From an uncultured Acidimicrobiales bacterium (lineage in GTDB: Bacteria; Actinomycetota; Acidimicrobiia; Acidimicrobiales; SZUA-35): DNA of 64,000 nucleotides. The stretch lies in NCBI GenBank assembly GCA_937922785.1, contig CALAJQ010000006.1, forward strand, positions 186,156-250,155, read 5' to 3'. The position numbers were made by a program, and so were the translations under genes. Positions 18,033 through 25,437 of the stretch are shown piece by piece (the stretch's first letter is position 1; the number at the start of each line of letters is the position of its first letter). The notes beneath the pieces were generated by a model. It saw only the letters and a list, made by a program, of their open reading frames with translations. It ran no database searches and was not told the DNA's origin.

Positions 18033-18676
18033 CCGAGGTCGAGTCTACCGACTCTCCAGAACCCGTCTCTCCGGAACCCGTCTCGCCCCGATTTGGGATT
18101 ATTCGCTTTTTTATTCTGCTAGCCCTGGTTTTGGTTCTCTACGTCTTCGCGAACTTCACCGATGTGTGGGTGGCCAGTCGTGACGAAGTCAAAGAATATG
18201 CGCCGGCTGCAGTAGTGCTAGGAGCGGCTCAGTACAACGGCGAGCCGTCGCCGGTGCTTAAGTCTCGGCTAGACCGGGCCCTCGAGCTGTACACAGATTC
18301 CCAAGTAGATCTTGTGGTTGTCACCGGAGGTGGCAAGTCAGGCGACATCACCACCGAGGCCAAGACCGGGTACGACTATCTTCGGGCCGCAGGGATACCT
18401 GACGAGGCGCTGTTGCTCGAAGTGCAAGGGGCATCGACCTATGAGTCGGTGGGAGCCGCGGCCCGGATCTTGCGCAACCGCGACATAACCCGAGCGATTC
18501 TTGTGACTGATGCCTACCACTCTCGTCGGGCCCAGCTAGTTGCGGAAGAGTTCGGCATGGACGCTCAGGTTGCACTGGTTGGAACGCCGTCCGTGGGCAG
18601 GCTTATTCGCGAATCAATTGCGGTGTCACTGGGGCGAATCACTTCGTTCCGCCGACTCGATTGGTACCAGGACTAG
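18029..18676 (+). CDS. YdcF/DUF218 family envelope protein
   Basis: A 215-residue protein with one N-terminal transmembrane helix (about 28-45, FFILLALVLVLYVFA) and a DUF218 domain. Seen are AAVVLGAAQYNGEPSPVLKSRLDRAL, VVTGGGKSGDITTEA, SYESV-like STYESVGAA and LVTDAYHSRRA. Relatives include SanA and ElyC, linked to envelope maintenance. The start ATG overlaps the gltX stop (ATGA). Confidence 0.85.
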   Translation: MTEVESTDSPEPVSPEPVSPRFGIIRFFILLALVLVLYVFANFTDVWVASRDEVKEYAPAAVVLGAAQYNGEPSPVLKSRLDRALELYTDSQVDLVVVTGGGKSGDITTEAKTGYDYLRAAGIPDEALLLEVQGASTYESVGAAARILRNRDITRAILVTDAYHSRRAQLVAEEFGMDAQVALVGTPSVGRLIRESIAVSLGRITSFRRLDWYQD

Positions 18677-18692
18677 ACCACGCTTGTTGGGG

Positions 18693-19175
18693 CTAGGTCA
18701 GCTCTATTGCGTTTAGCACTTCATTAATTTCTGGGATAAACGACGCCCTGGATATGTGGCTTCCCATGACTATGTAAAGCGCAAAGGCCCGACCGTTTAG
18801 GTGGAAGAACTTCTGCGCGCCTGATTGACCTCGTATGGGTCTCTGCATTCCTTCAGGCGCAAAGTCTTTGGCGCTGATCGTTGGCATCGAACCAGCTTGA
18901 TACAGGCCGGTTCCGATGACTTCTGGGCTTTCTTCCAGCAGGCAAATCAGAACGTCACCACTGACCATCCGCTCTACAGCGCCACTACCGAAATCTCCAC
19001 GGTTGGGCGGCAATGCGAAGTTGCCTAGGTGAACTCGGGGCGTGCGGACCGTTGTTGCCCCTTCCTCAGCAGCGCCACCTCCGGAATCCACTTCGGCTTC
19101 CCAGCCCGGAGGAAGTCCAAGGTTGATGCCGATGGCTTCCATTTTGAGCATGGGTCGACTCTCTGGAGGACTCAA
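18693..19175 (-). CDS. Hypothetical protein, last gene of the Mau-like cluster
   Basis: A 160-residue protein without signal peptide or transmembrane helix. GLPPGWEAEVD near the start and ALYIVMGSHISR near the end suggest a small mixed alpha/beta domain; not recognised. The start is a TTG at 19175 whose TTGA overlaps the stop of the preceding membrane gene, supporting translational coupling and membership in the five-gene minus-strand cluster. Confidence 0.55.
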   Translation of the reverse strand: MSPPESRPMLKMEAIGINLGLPPGWEAEVDSGGGAAEEGATTVRTPRVHLGNFALPPNRGDFGSGAVERMVSGDVLICLLEESPEVIGTGLYQAGSMPTISAKDFAPEGMQRPIRGQSGAQKFFHLNGRAFALYIVMGSHISRASFIPEINEVLNAIELT

Positions 19176-19795
19176 AACGCCACGCCCTCAAGAAACATCG
19201 CACCCGCAGTTGCCGTAATCAACACCAGCGAGACAGTACCTAAGAGCTGCACTCTGGGTGCGGACCGATGCAAGAAGCGGTGGAATCTCACGAGGCCTTC
19301 CGGCGAGTTGATCGACCCAGCAGTGGTTATCGAAAGGCCACGAACTAACCCGAATATGCCTCCAACCGCGACCGAGGCCGCCAGCGAACCAGTGGTGAAC
19401 ATTGCTGCCAGCCAGACCAAGATTGCCGCTGAAGTTATGTATGTGGCCACACCTGCTCCAAGCTGAAATCCGAACCCCATCCCGTAAACCCAACCCCGGA
19501 ATTCCGATAGCCAGTCTTCGTTTACCTGGCGGCGCAAAGAGGGAATTGCCTTCCCGGACATCTCAAACCCCAACGCAACAATTCCGCTAAGTGCAACTAA
19601 CGCAAGTGCGGCACTTTGGTTGATGGGCGAGTCGAACGTTACTTGGTAGGCCTGGCCGGTGAGCCATCCGAGGCCCCCGATCAAAAGGCCGATCGCCAAG
19701 CCGCCTAACAACGAGCCCAAAACGAACGCTGCTGCTGTATGGCCAAACCGATTACCTCGAGCCCGCTCACCGAGCGGATGGATGCTAGAAAGCAT
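19172..19795 (-). CDS. Hypothetical multi-helix membrane protein of Mau-like cluster
   Basis: A 207-residue protein with about five to six hydrophobic helices, e.g. FVLGSLLGGLAIGLLIGGLG, ALALVALSGIVALGF, GMGFGFQLGAGVATYITSA and LLGTVSLVLITATAGAMF. It has no cysteines. Topology recalls small DsbD/CcdA-like or sulfoxide-reductase helper proteins, but the redox residues of those are absent, so no function is assigned. It is the fourth gene of the minus-strand cluster, 93 bases after the thioredoxin-like gene. Confidence 0.55.
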   Translation of the reverse strand: MLSSIHPLGERARGNRFGHTAAAFVLGSLLGGLAIGLLIGGLGWLTGQAYQVTFDSPINQSAALALVALSGIVALGFEMSGKAIPSLRRQVNEDWLSEFRGWVYGMGFGFQLGAGVATYITSAAILVWLAAMFTTGSLAASVAVGGIFGLVRGLSITTAGSINSPEGLVRFHRFLHRSAPRVQLLGTVSLVLITATAGAMFLEGVAF

Positions 19796-19804
19796 CGATT
19801 CGCC

Positions 19805-19876
19805 TCAGGGCGACCAGGTCGAACGGATTGCGCCCAACACAGCGGCACCAAGCCCTAGAAGGGTCACCTCAAGCAC
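19805..19876 (-). CDS. Possible 23-residue hydrophobic peptide
   Basis: A GTG-initiated frame in the 93-base gap between two genes of the cluster encodes VLEVTLLGLGAAVLGA followed by IRSTWSP and TGA. It is a plausible single-helix membrane peptide, but no SD is obvious and it may be chance. Confidence 0.2.
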   Translation of the reverse strand: MLEVTLLGLGAAVLGAIRSTWSP

Positions 19877-19888
19877 GAGCCTGGCTGC

Positions 19889-20731
19889 CTATGAATCGAG
19901 GGAAGCGGGCTCGTGGTAGAGGCGAGGGTCTCCTGGAGTTATCCCGGCGTCCAAAAGTTCCTGATCAACCCGGTCTGCCCGATTGCGTCCTCTGAGAAGA
20001 TCGCGGCGCCGTACTTGGCCTTCGCTATATCCGGCATCGGCCAGCGCTCGCTCCAGAAGCTCAGAAACCAAGCCCCAGCTGCTGGCTGCACCCTCGCCGG
20101 CGATTGTGCCGCGCTTGCCGTCCACAAGAACAAAGTAAGGGGCGACCGGGATCTGATAGTCATCCCAAGCCTGGCTGGATGAGATTGTGACCACTCCCGG
20201 GGGAGCCATGGCTGCGACGTCGGCTGGGCTCTCTTCATTTCCGCCCTTGGTAACAATTACCAGCCGGGTGTTTGCCGGAAGTTTCACGCCGTCGGTGAAG
20301 GCGTTCCAGAAGCCAGCACAGGTTGCACAACCGGTTGTCAAAAACGCAATGAGGGTTGCGCCGTTCCCGTGAACCGAGATGGCGCGAGAGCCGCCGGTGG
20401 GTGAGGTTCCGACTAAGTCACTAGCTCTGCCCCGTGTTGCGTTTGCGGGGCCGGGGACTCCATCGATGGTCTTGATGTCGGGGTGGCTGTCAGTGAAGAC
20501 TTCGGTGGTCGGACGCATCCCCGCTGAGGGCTGTTGGCGGTCGAGGTTGATGAAAGGCTTCTCGGTGAGATCAACCGGAGCTGCCTGGACACCAGGGGAT
20601 TTGTCGGGGTCAAGGTTTATGCCTGCGTCGTGGAGTGCTCGCACTATTACTGCGTGGCTACGCAGCAGCCCAACCACAAGCGTTGTCAACATGGCGACAA
20701 CTGCAACTAAAAGCCAAACAACAACTGTCAT
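19889..20731 (-). CDS. MauD-like membrane-anchored thioredoxin
   Basis: A 280-residue protein with an N-terminal transmembrane helix (about 3-24), a spacer, and a thioredoxin-like domain (about 115-235). The redox motif is FLTTGCATCAGFW (CATC) and the cis-Pro segment is VAPYFVLVDG. A basic, Arg-rich tail follows. MauD-type proteins help form disulfides in the methylamine dehydrogenase small subunit. Here the gene sits directly after a 24-cysteine Tat substrate and a MauE-like gene, so it probably oxidises or isomerises that substrate outside the membrane. Confidence 0.75.
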   Translation of the reverse strand: MTVVVWLLVAVVAMLTTLVVGLLRSHAVIVRALHDAGINLDPDKSPGVQAAPVDLTEKPFINLDRQQPSAGMRPTTEVFTDSHPDIKTIDGVPGPANATRGRASDLVGTSPTGGSRAISVHGNGATLIAFLTTGCATCAGFWNAFTDGVKLPANTRLVIVTKGGNEESPADVAAMAPPGVVTISSSQAWDDYQIPVAPYFVLVDGKRGTIAGEGAASSWGLVSELLERALADAGYSEGQVRRRDLLRGRNRADRVDQELLDAGITPGDPRLYHEPASLDS

Positions 20732-20756
20732 CGGAATCCACCATTCACAAACTGCA

Positions 20757-22007
20757 TCAATTCTGAGCCTTCTCGAAATACTCAGGGCTTCCAGAAAGCG
20801 ACGTAGCTAAGACTAGATCGTCCTCGTCGGCTAATCGGACAGCCCAATACTCAAGGCCCTGTGGGTCCGGGCTGCGTCGCAAGAAACGCCAGTAAAGACC
20901 AATTACTCGCTTGCGTCGGGACTCGATCGAACCGTAGAACGATTTCGTGATTCCTGATCGGTCATCAGTGGCATTGGTTTGAGCCACCCAGTAGTCGAGA
21001 CCTTCACGCTCGGGCTCTCGTTCGAGGATTTCAACGTAGAGGCGGCGCACAAAACCCTCTGCGCTTCCAGAGGTCCGGAAGAACTCTTTTGACGCATACA
21101 ACAACGCTGCTACTTCGGCTGGAGTCGCTCCGGCCAGGATTACTCCTGTCCAGTAGTTGCGGCCGGCGTCATCAATGGCTCTACCGAACACAGAGAGGTA
21201 GAGATCATCGAGGAAGGACCCGATATAGACGGCGGTACGTGAAAGCGACTGGGACACACTGTGAAGTGGTTCCCCGTTGGTTACTCGAGTTGCGTACTCG
21301 AGCAACTCGTCGTTGTTGGGTGCCCGGCGCAAGTAATCGTTGAAGATGGCTCGGGTCCAGGCCAACGAAGCGGGAGTGGGGGCCAAGATCGATTCAAGGC
21401 AAGGCCGGTCATGGTTTCTGGTGGCGGGGTCGGTCCGGGCCACTGTGGAACAACCGGGGTCAATTTCCCACGGTTTAGAGCAAGTGACCACACGGCACAT
21501 GATTGGACCAACGCAGGTGATGTCGTTGTTGCAGTTGCCGTAACGAAACACCGTGCAGCCATCGGCGCGGTTGGTGCAAGTTCGGCATTGGCAGGTTGAA
21601 TCCGCTGCCCGGCAAGCCCCGGCTGGACCGCACGCACACGGCGGGTTTAGTTGATTGCAGTCCATGTAGTAGCGAGCCGCGCCATCGCAGAACGAGGAAT
21701 CGTCTACCTTCCACCAACCAGCCAGCATCGTGTTAGGTGGGCACGAATTCTTGCCATAGATCTGGCAGCAGAACTCGGTGTAGCCGTCGCAGCAAAGGTC
21801 GCTGCAATTGCACTCTTGTTTGGCCGCTCCGGTACGACGAGGACAGCTGCACAAGGCTGCGTAGGCGGTACCGGGTCGTAGCACGTAACCTCCACTAACC
21901 ACCACGGCGCTGCCAACCATCGCGCTTCGGTTAACAAAGCCCCTTCGAGTAGTGCGGGACTCAACAATTTTGGAAGCCCGGTCTGTGAGTGTGTCAGTGA
22001 AGCTCAT
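20757..22007 (-). CDS. Tat-exported cysteine-rich protein with C-terminal DUF4214 repeats
   Basis: A 416-residue protein with a twin-arginine leader (TTRRGFVNRSAMVGSAVVVSG). The next ~150 residues contain 24 cysteines, including DLCCDGYTEFCC, NSCPP, AGWWKVDD and CQCRTC. They resemble the disulfide-knotted light chain of methylamine dehydrogenase. The C-terminal half (about 225-415) holds two to three DUF4214-type helical repeats (DAGRNYWTG, REGLDYWVAQ, PQGLEYWAVRL), often seen in surface proteins. The Cys domain is thus fused to a surface module. Whether any Trp-derived cofactor forms is unknown. The start overlaps the MauE-like stop (ATGA). Confidence 0.75.
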   Translation of the reverse strand: MSFTDTLTDRASKIVESRTTRRGFVNRSAMVGSAVVVSGGYVLRPGTAYAALCSCPRRTGAAKQECNCSDLCCDGYTEFCCQIYGKNSCPPNTMLAGWWKVDDSSFCDGAARYYMDCNQLNPPCACGPAGACRAADSTCQCRTCTNRADGCTVFRYGNCNNDITCVGPIMCRVVTCSKPWEIDPGCSTVARTDPATRNHDRPCLESILAPTPASLAWTRAIFNDYLRRAPNNDELLEYATRVTNGEPLHSVSQSLSRTAVYIGSFLDDLYLSVFGRAIDDAGRNYWTGVILAGATPAEVAALLYASKEFFRTSGSAEGFVRRLYVEILEREPEREGLDYWVAQTNATDDRSGITKSFYGSIESRRKRVIGLYWRFLRRSPDPQGLEYWAVRLADEDDLVLATSLSGSPEYFEKAQN

Positions 22008-22711
22008 CGGCGTTTCCCTCTTCTGCGCCCGAGTCGGTTCTGAGAATGACCAGCTGAGTGGTCTTGGTCTTGTGGCGTTAGCGCAGAGTGATCCACGCTA
22101 AAGGTCGCCGTTTGGCCGTGATCGTGATGGCCGTGGTCAGTGGCGTGGTGTAGCTCGCCCACCAAAGCGGGTCCGTGAAGAAAGACAATGCTTCCAATGA
22201 CCAGTGCTGCCAAATATGGGATTGACACGGTCCAGCCTTGAGAAACTACGTTGCCAAACGATGGGAGTTCGCTGGTTGCAGTCGCCAACACTGCTACCGA
22301 AACCGCCAACGCTGCGGCGCTGAAGTTGAAGACCTTATGCATGGGTCCCGGTGGCGCCGCACTTTTGCCAAAGCAGCCACAGCTAGCGTCAGGGTCAAGG
22401 GCCTCAAGCCGAGAAATGAACGCGTTGAAGCCAACAAAGGTGACAGCAACTCCCATCGCGACAAGGACCGATAACGCTGTGCTTTGGCTGAAAGCAAAAC
22501 CAGCGAAAGCAAGCGTCATCTCGGCGGCGCCTAACAGTCGAGCGCCGCGGCGACTCACCTTGTACCGAGCTTCTATCGGGCCGCGAACCATGTGGGCAGC
22601 GACGAGAGCTTTGGCTGCTTGATCCGGACTAGTGATTTTCACGGCCCCACTCACGGCCAAAACCAGAAGCAGCGTTTGGTAAAACCCGACCAACATTGAC
22701 ATGAACGACAA
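22004..22711 (-). CDS. MauE/DoxX-like membrane protein with His-rich tail
   Basis: A 235-residue, four-to-five-helix protein of the MauE type. The DPDASCGCFGKSA segment (about 110) holds the family Cys pair next to the membrane. The C-terminal tail from about 190 is unusually His-rich (ELHHATDHGHHDHGQ, then DHSALTPQDQDHSAGH) and could bind metal. MauE proteins work with MauD in disulfide formation in the MADH small subunit. It is the first gene of the cluster, with 190 bases to the LacI operators upstream. Confidence 0.75.
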   Translation of the reverse strand: MSFMSMLVGFYQTLLLVLAVSGAVKITSPDQAAKALVAAHMVRGPIEARYKVSRRGARLLGAAEMTLAFAGFAFSQSTALSVLVAMGVAVTFVGFNAFISRLEALDPDASCGCFGKSAAPPGPMHKVFNFSAAALAVSVAVLATATSELPSFGNVVSQGWTVSIPYLAALVIGSIVFLHGPALVGELHHATDHGHHDHGQTATFSVDHSALTPQDQDHSAGHSQNRLGRRRGKRR

Positions 22712-22803
22712 ACGTTAGTCAACGGATCCAGCCAACTTGGTCACCCTAGGTATTGAATTGGACTCGCCTAGTAGTTGTGGTGGCCCTTGGTCAAGACTGG
22801 CTA

Positions 22804-22817
22804 TGGAAGCGCTTTCG
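22804..22817. promoter_or_regulatory. LacI-family operator O1 (imperfect)
   Basis: TGGAAGCGCTTTCG, an imperfect palindrome with the LacI/GalR-type CG centre at 22810/22811. It lies upstream of a TACACT hexamer (22827-22832) that could be the -10 of the regulator gene. Its centre is 36 bp from that of O2. Confidence 0.7.
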
Positions 22818-22838
22818 ATGTTGGGCTACACTGTGGCA

Positions 22839-22854
22839 TTGGAAGCGCTTCCAA
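22839..22854. promoter_or_regulatory. LacI-family operator O2 (perfect palindrome)
   Basis: TTGGAAGCGCTTCCAA, a perfect 16-bp palindrome of the classic LacI/GalR type just downstream of TACACT. Together with O1 it brackets the likely core promoter, so the regulator at 23042 probably represses itself. The 330-base gap 22712-23041 also contains the leader hairpin listed separately. Confidence 0.85.
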
Positions 22855-22900
22855 GTAACGACGAGCCCCTCCGCTGGTCGTTTCTTGTGCTTCGCACGAT

Positions 22901-22942
22901 CTCGTTGGGGTGGGAGATGTTCGCCGCACCTACCCCAACGAG
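22901..22942 (+). promoter_or_regulatory. Long hairpin in the leader of the LacI-type gene
   Basis: Arms 22901-22914 (CTCGTTGGGGTGGG) and 22929-22942 (CCTACCCCAACGAG) pair over 14 bp with one G-U, with a 14-base loop. A mini hairpin GTGC-TTC-GCAC precedes it at 22887-22897. No U-run follows, so a simple terminator is unlikely. Confidence 0.55.
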
Positions 22943-23041
22943 GTCCTGCATAGGCTCGACTTGAAACCCCCTTGCGGCATGTCCGAGCATGTCGGTAAAT
23001 CATGCCCGACAGTATTGACCGGAGGAATTAGAGTCCTAGCG

Positions 23042-24037
23042 ATGGGCAAACACGTGACGCTTGACGATGTTGCCCGTGCAGCAGGAGTCTCACGGGCAAC
23101 AGCTTCACGCTCGTTGAACAATCGCATCGGTGTGCGCGAAGACGTTCGACGCAATGTTCAGAAGGTGGCAAAGAGCCTGGGTTATCGCCCGAACCAAGCC
23201 GCCAGGACTTTGGCCGGCGGGAGCAGTTCGGTCATCGGTCTTGTTCTTGGCAGTGCCGGCCCGCGCTCTTACTCCTATGAAGCTGTGATTGTTCAAGAGG
23301 TTGCGAAGGCAGCATCGGAGAGCGACCTGGGGCTGTTGTTAGTTGCCGATGCTCTTGCGCCTAGTCAAGGTGTTCGGAATCTTCTAAGTGATGGACTGGT
23401 AAGTGGAGTGGTCGTAAGCGTCGTTGCAACGCGCAACCAATGGGTCAACGAGCTATTGGCTGCGGACATTCCGTCGGTGCTGATTGGCCAGGGTGAGAGC
23501 GAGTCTCCAATACGAACCGTCGAGGTTGAAAACCTTGAGTCTTCTGCTGAGGTTGTCGGACACCTGCTTGATACCGGATGCCGGCGGGTCGGCACTATCA
23601 CCGGCCCGCTGAATCGCTATGACGCCGCGATGCGTTACCGGGGATACAGACTGGCTCACGAAAGACGATCGCTTGAAGTTGATGACTCGCTTGTGTTCGA
23701 AGGAGATTTTGATCGTGACCGGGCCTATGAGCTTGCAGCGCCGTTGCTTGACCAAAACCCCGACGGCGTATTCGGAGCCAACGACCAGAGCGCACTGGCT
23801 GTTTATCGCAGAGCCATCGAACGCGGGCTTGTAGTGCCCGATCAGCTTTCAGTGGCCGGTTTCGACGGATCGTTCGCCGACGCCTATGTGAGTCCGCGAA
23901 TCACTTCGATGGTGCAGCCATTTCGGGAGATCGCCAGGGGAGCGGTCGGTGCGCTGATCGAGGTGATGGGCGGAAGCAACGACGTGTCTAGCCAGTACAT
24001 CGATCCTGACATCTTCTTTGGCGACACGACTCGATAA
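23042..24037 (+). CDS. LacI-family transcriptional regulator
   Basis: A 331-residue repressor. The N-terminal HTH is VTLDDVARAAGVSRATASRSLNN, with the hinge helix RPNQAARTLAGG. The periplasmic-binding-protein-like effector domain ends in FDGSFADAYVSPRITSMVQPFREIARGA. I chose ATG 23042 (MGKHVTLDDV), where the family begins; an upstream open stretch to 22910 contains the leader hairpin. No sugar-uptake or catabolic genes are adjacent. The nearest candidate target besides itself is the divergent MauE-like operon. Confidence 0.9.
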   Translation: MGKHVTLDDVARAAGVSRATASRSLNNRIGVREDVRRNVQKVAKSLGYRPNQAARTLAGGSSSVIGLVLGSAGPRSYSYEAVIVQEVAKAASESDLGLLLVADALAPSQGVRNLLSDGLVSGVVVSVVATRNQWVNELLAADIPSVLIGQGESESPIRTVEVENLESSAEVVGHLLDTGCRRVGTITGPLNRYDAAMRYRGYRLAHERRSLEVDDSLVFEGDFDRDRAYELAAPLLDQNPDGVFGANDQSALAVYRRAIERGLVVPDQLSVAGFDGSFADAYVSPRITSMVQPFREIARGAVGALIEVMGGSNDVSSQYIDPDIFFGDTTR

Positions 24038-24049
24038 GCGTGCTTATCG
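24032..24049. terminator. Hairpin at lacI-type gene end
   Basis: CGATAAGC-GT-GCTTATCG forms an 8-bp palindrome over the stop codon of the regulator and faces the 3' end of the convergent tRNA-Glu. No U-run follows on either strand, so termination activity is uncertain. Confidence 0.4.
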
Positions 24050-24062
24050 CTAAGTGAAGTAG

Positions 24063-24135
24063 TACCCCGTACGGGATTTGAACCCGTGCTACTGGCATGA
24101 GAAGCCAGCGTCCTAGGCCGCTAGACGAACGGGGC
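24063..24135 (-). tRNA. tRNA-Glu(CTC)
   Basis: A 73-base cloverleaf on the minus strand. The acceptor stem is GCCCCGT with ACGGGGT (G-U at the first pair) and the discriminator is A. The D arm is GTCTAGCGGCCTAGGAC. The anticodon stem CTGGC/GCCAG has loop TTCTCAT (anticodon CTC), and the T arm is CGGGTTCAAATCCCG. No CCA is encoded. Confidence 0.95.
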
Positions 24136-24189
24136 AGGCGCAGAGAGGGATCTTAGCGACCTATTTGGGCCGCTCAACCATTCTCTTAG

Positions 24190-24261
24190 TTCGGGGAGGA
24201 GGACTTGAACCCCCAATGACTGGATCAGAACCAGTTGTGTTGCCAATTACACCATCCCCGA
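24190..24261 (-). tRNA. tRNA-Gln(CTG)
   Basis: A 72-base cloverleaf on the minus strand. The acceptor is TCGGGGA/TCCCCGA with discriminator A. The anticodon stem ACTGG/CCAGT has loop TTCTGAT (anticodon CTG), and the T arm contains GGTTCAAGTCC. It lies upstream of tRNA-Glu, 54 bases apart, and is probably co-transcribed. No other feature is seen in 24262-24363 apart from the promoter of the next gene. Confidence 0.95.
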
Positions 24262-24363
24262 AGGATCGCCGTTGTTTGCTGGCGAGGTGAACGGTTTAGG
24301 TTAGCTGGGAACTGGCAATTAGGCGACAGAGTTTCTTGTGAGACTTTGGTTACTGTCTAGGCA

Positions 24364-24654
24364 ATGGTCCGAATCGCTAGAAACCTCCTATTTGCGCTGG
24401 GTCTGGCAGCCGGTGTTGTTGCGTGCAGCGAACAAGACACAGTGCCGCTGGACCTCGATGGAACCATTCCATTGGTAGATCCGCCAGCTCACTCTGATGC
24501 CGGAAACGAAGAGGCTAGGGAGCAGGGTCAACAGTTAGCCGAACAACAGTGTCTTGACGACCCGCAGTTGGCTGAGGGCGTTGTAAAGATCGTGCAACCT
24601 GAGACAGACTTTGTGGTTGCAGAGATCGTTGTGGACTGCAGCGAAGTTCGCTAG
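24364..24654 (+). CDS. Small lipoprotein
   Basis: 96 residues. The signal LLFALGLAAGVVACS has a lipobox Cys at 21. A short mature domain with two further cysteines (EQQCLDDP, VVDCSEV) probably forms one disulfide. Function unknown. TACTGT ends seven bases before the ATG, with no SD. The stop shares a CTAG with the stop of the convergent fluC gene. Confidence 0.65.
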   Translation: MVRIARNLLFALGLAAGVVACSEQDTVPLDLDGTIPLVDPPAHSDAGNEEAREQGQQLAEQQCLDDPQLAEGVVKIVQPETDFVVAEIVVDCSEVR

Positions 24655-24986
24655 CGGCCGACGATCAGGCCCATCCAAGCGGCGCCGATGCCCAGTATCA
24701 CCGAAAGAACCAGGTAGACGGCTGCTTCGAAGCCCCGTCGTCCCCGAGCCAACTCGGCAACTTCATGAGCCAAGGTCGACCAGGTAGACATGGTTCCTAA
24801 CAGGCCAACCTGGAACGCAACGCTGCTGGTCTCAGAGTTCGCGACTACCAATCCCAGCACAAATGACGCAACCAGGTTCACAACTAGTGTGCCAATAGGT
24901 AGATCGGCGTTACCGAGTTGAGCAAACAGATAGCGCAGGATTGCTCCGGCGGCCGCTGCGGCGGCTACTGCTAGATACGTGGTCAT
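24651..24986 (-). CDS. fluC: Fluoride channel subunit FluC (CrcB), second gene
   Basis: A 111-residue, four-helix fluoride exporter. The pore Asn lies in IGTLVVNLVASFVLGLV, and GLLGTMSTWSTLAHEV is the helix-break Phe/Ser region. The ATG at 24986 overlaps the stop of the preceding fluC (ATGA), which settles the start. Two adjacent fluC genes usually mean a heterodimeric channel. Confidence 0.9.
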   Translation of the reverse strand: MTTYLAVAAAAAAGAILRYLFAQLGNADLPIGTLVVNLVASFVLGLVVANSETSSVAFQVGLLGTMSTWSTLAHEVAELARGRRGFEAAVYLVLSVILGIGAAWMGLIVGR

Positions 24987-25381
24987 CTGCTGATCCACCC
25001 TCTGCGCCAAAGGAAGCCGGCCAGGCCTACAGCCAGGATCACGCTAAGGATGGTGAGTGTCATGGCGTTTGAGATCTCACCTCGGTCGAAGCGGGCGGCT
25101 ACATCCACGGTGAAGGTGGCAAAGCTTGTAAGACCGCCGGCGAATCCGGTTGCTATGAGGGGCCAAACAGTTGCGCCAGCTTTGTCGGGGTCTTCTGCTG
25201 AGCTGCCTGGCTGGTAGCCCCGGCCCGCAATCCAGCCCACCAATGCGGCGCCGAGAGCGTTGATTGCAAGCAGCGCGAACGAGCGCACATCATCGTTGGC
25301 AACGTCAAGAATTGCCCATCGGAGGAAGGCCCCAACAACACCTCCCAAAGCGACTAGAGGCAGCGCCCGGTTTGATCCCAT
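24983..25381 (-). CDS. fluC: Fluoride channel subunit FluC (CrcB), first gene
   Basis: A 132-residue partner of the downstream FluC. Signature segments are GGVVGAFLRW, LLAINALGAALVGW (pore Asn) and ATGFAGGLTSFATFTVD. I chose MGSNRALPLV at 25381; the upstream extension lacks family character and runs into the divergent hydrolase. No fluoride riboswitch is recognisable in the 56-base divergent gap. Confidence 0.9.
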   Translation of the reverse strand: MGSNRALPLVALGGVVGAFLRWAILDVANDDVRSFALLAINALGAALVGWIAGRGYQPGSSAEDPDKAGATVWPLIATGFAGGLTSFATFTVDVAARFDRGEISNAMTLTILSVILAVGLAGFLWRRGWISR

Positions 25382-25437
25382 TCCAACAGTCTGCCCCAAG
25401 CGAGACCTGTCATGTTGGTACTCGTTACGATCATGGG

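Noticed and set aside
25264-25437. N-terminal extension of the monoacylglycerol lipase-like protein
   Set aside because: It is antisense to the start of a clear fluC gene and lacks hydrolase character.
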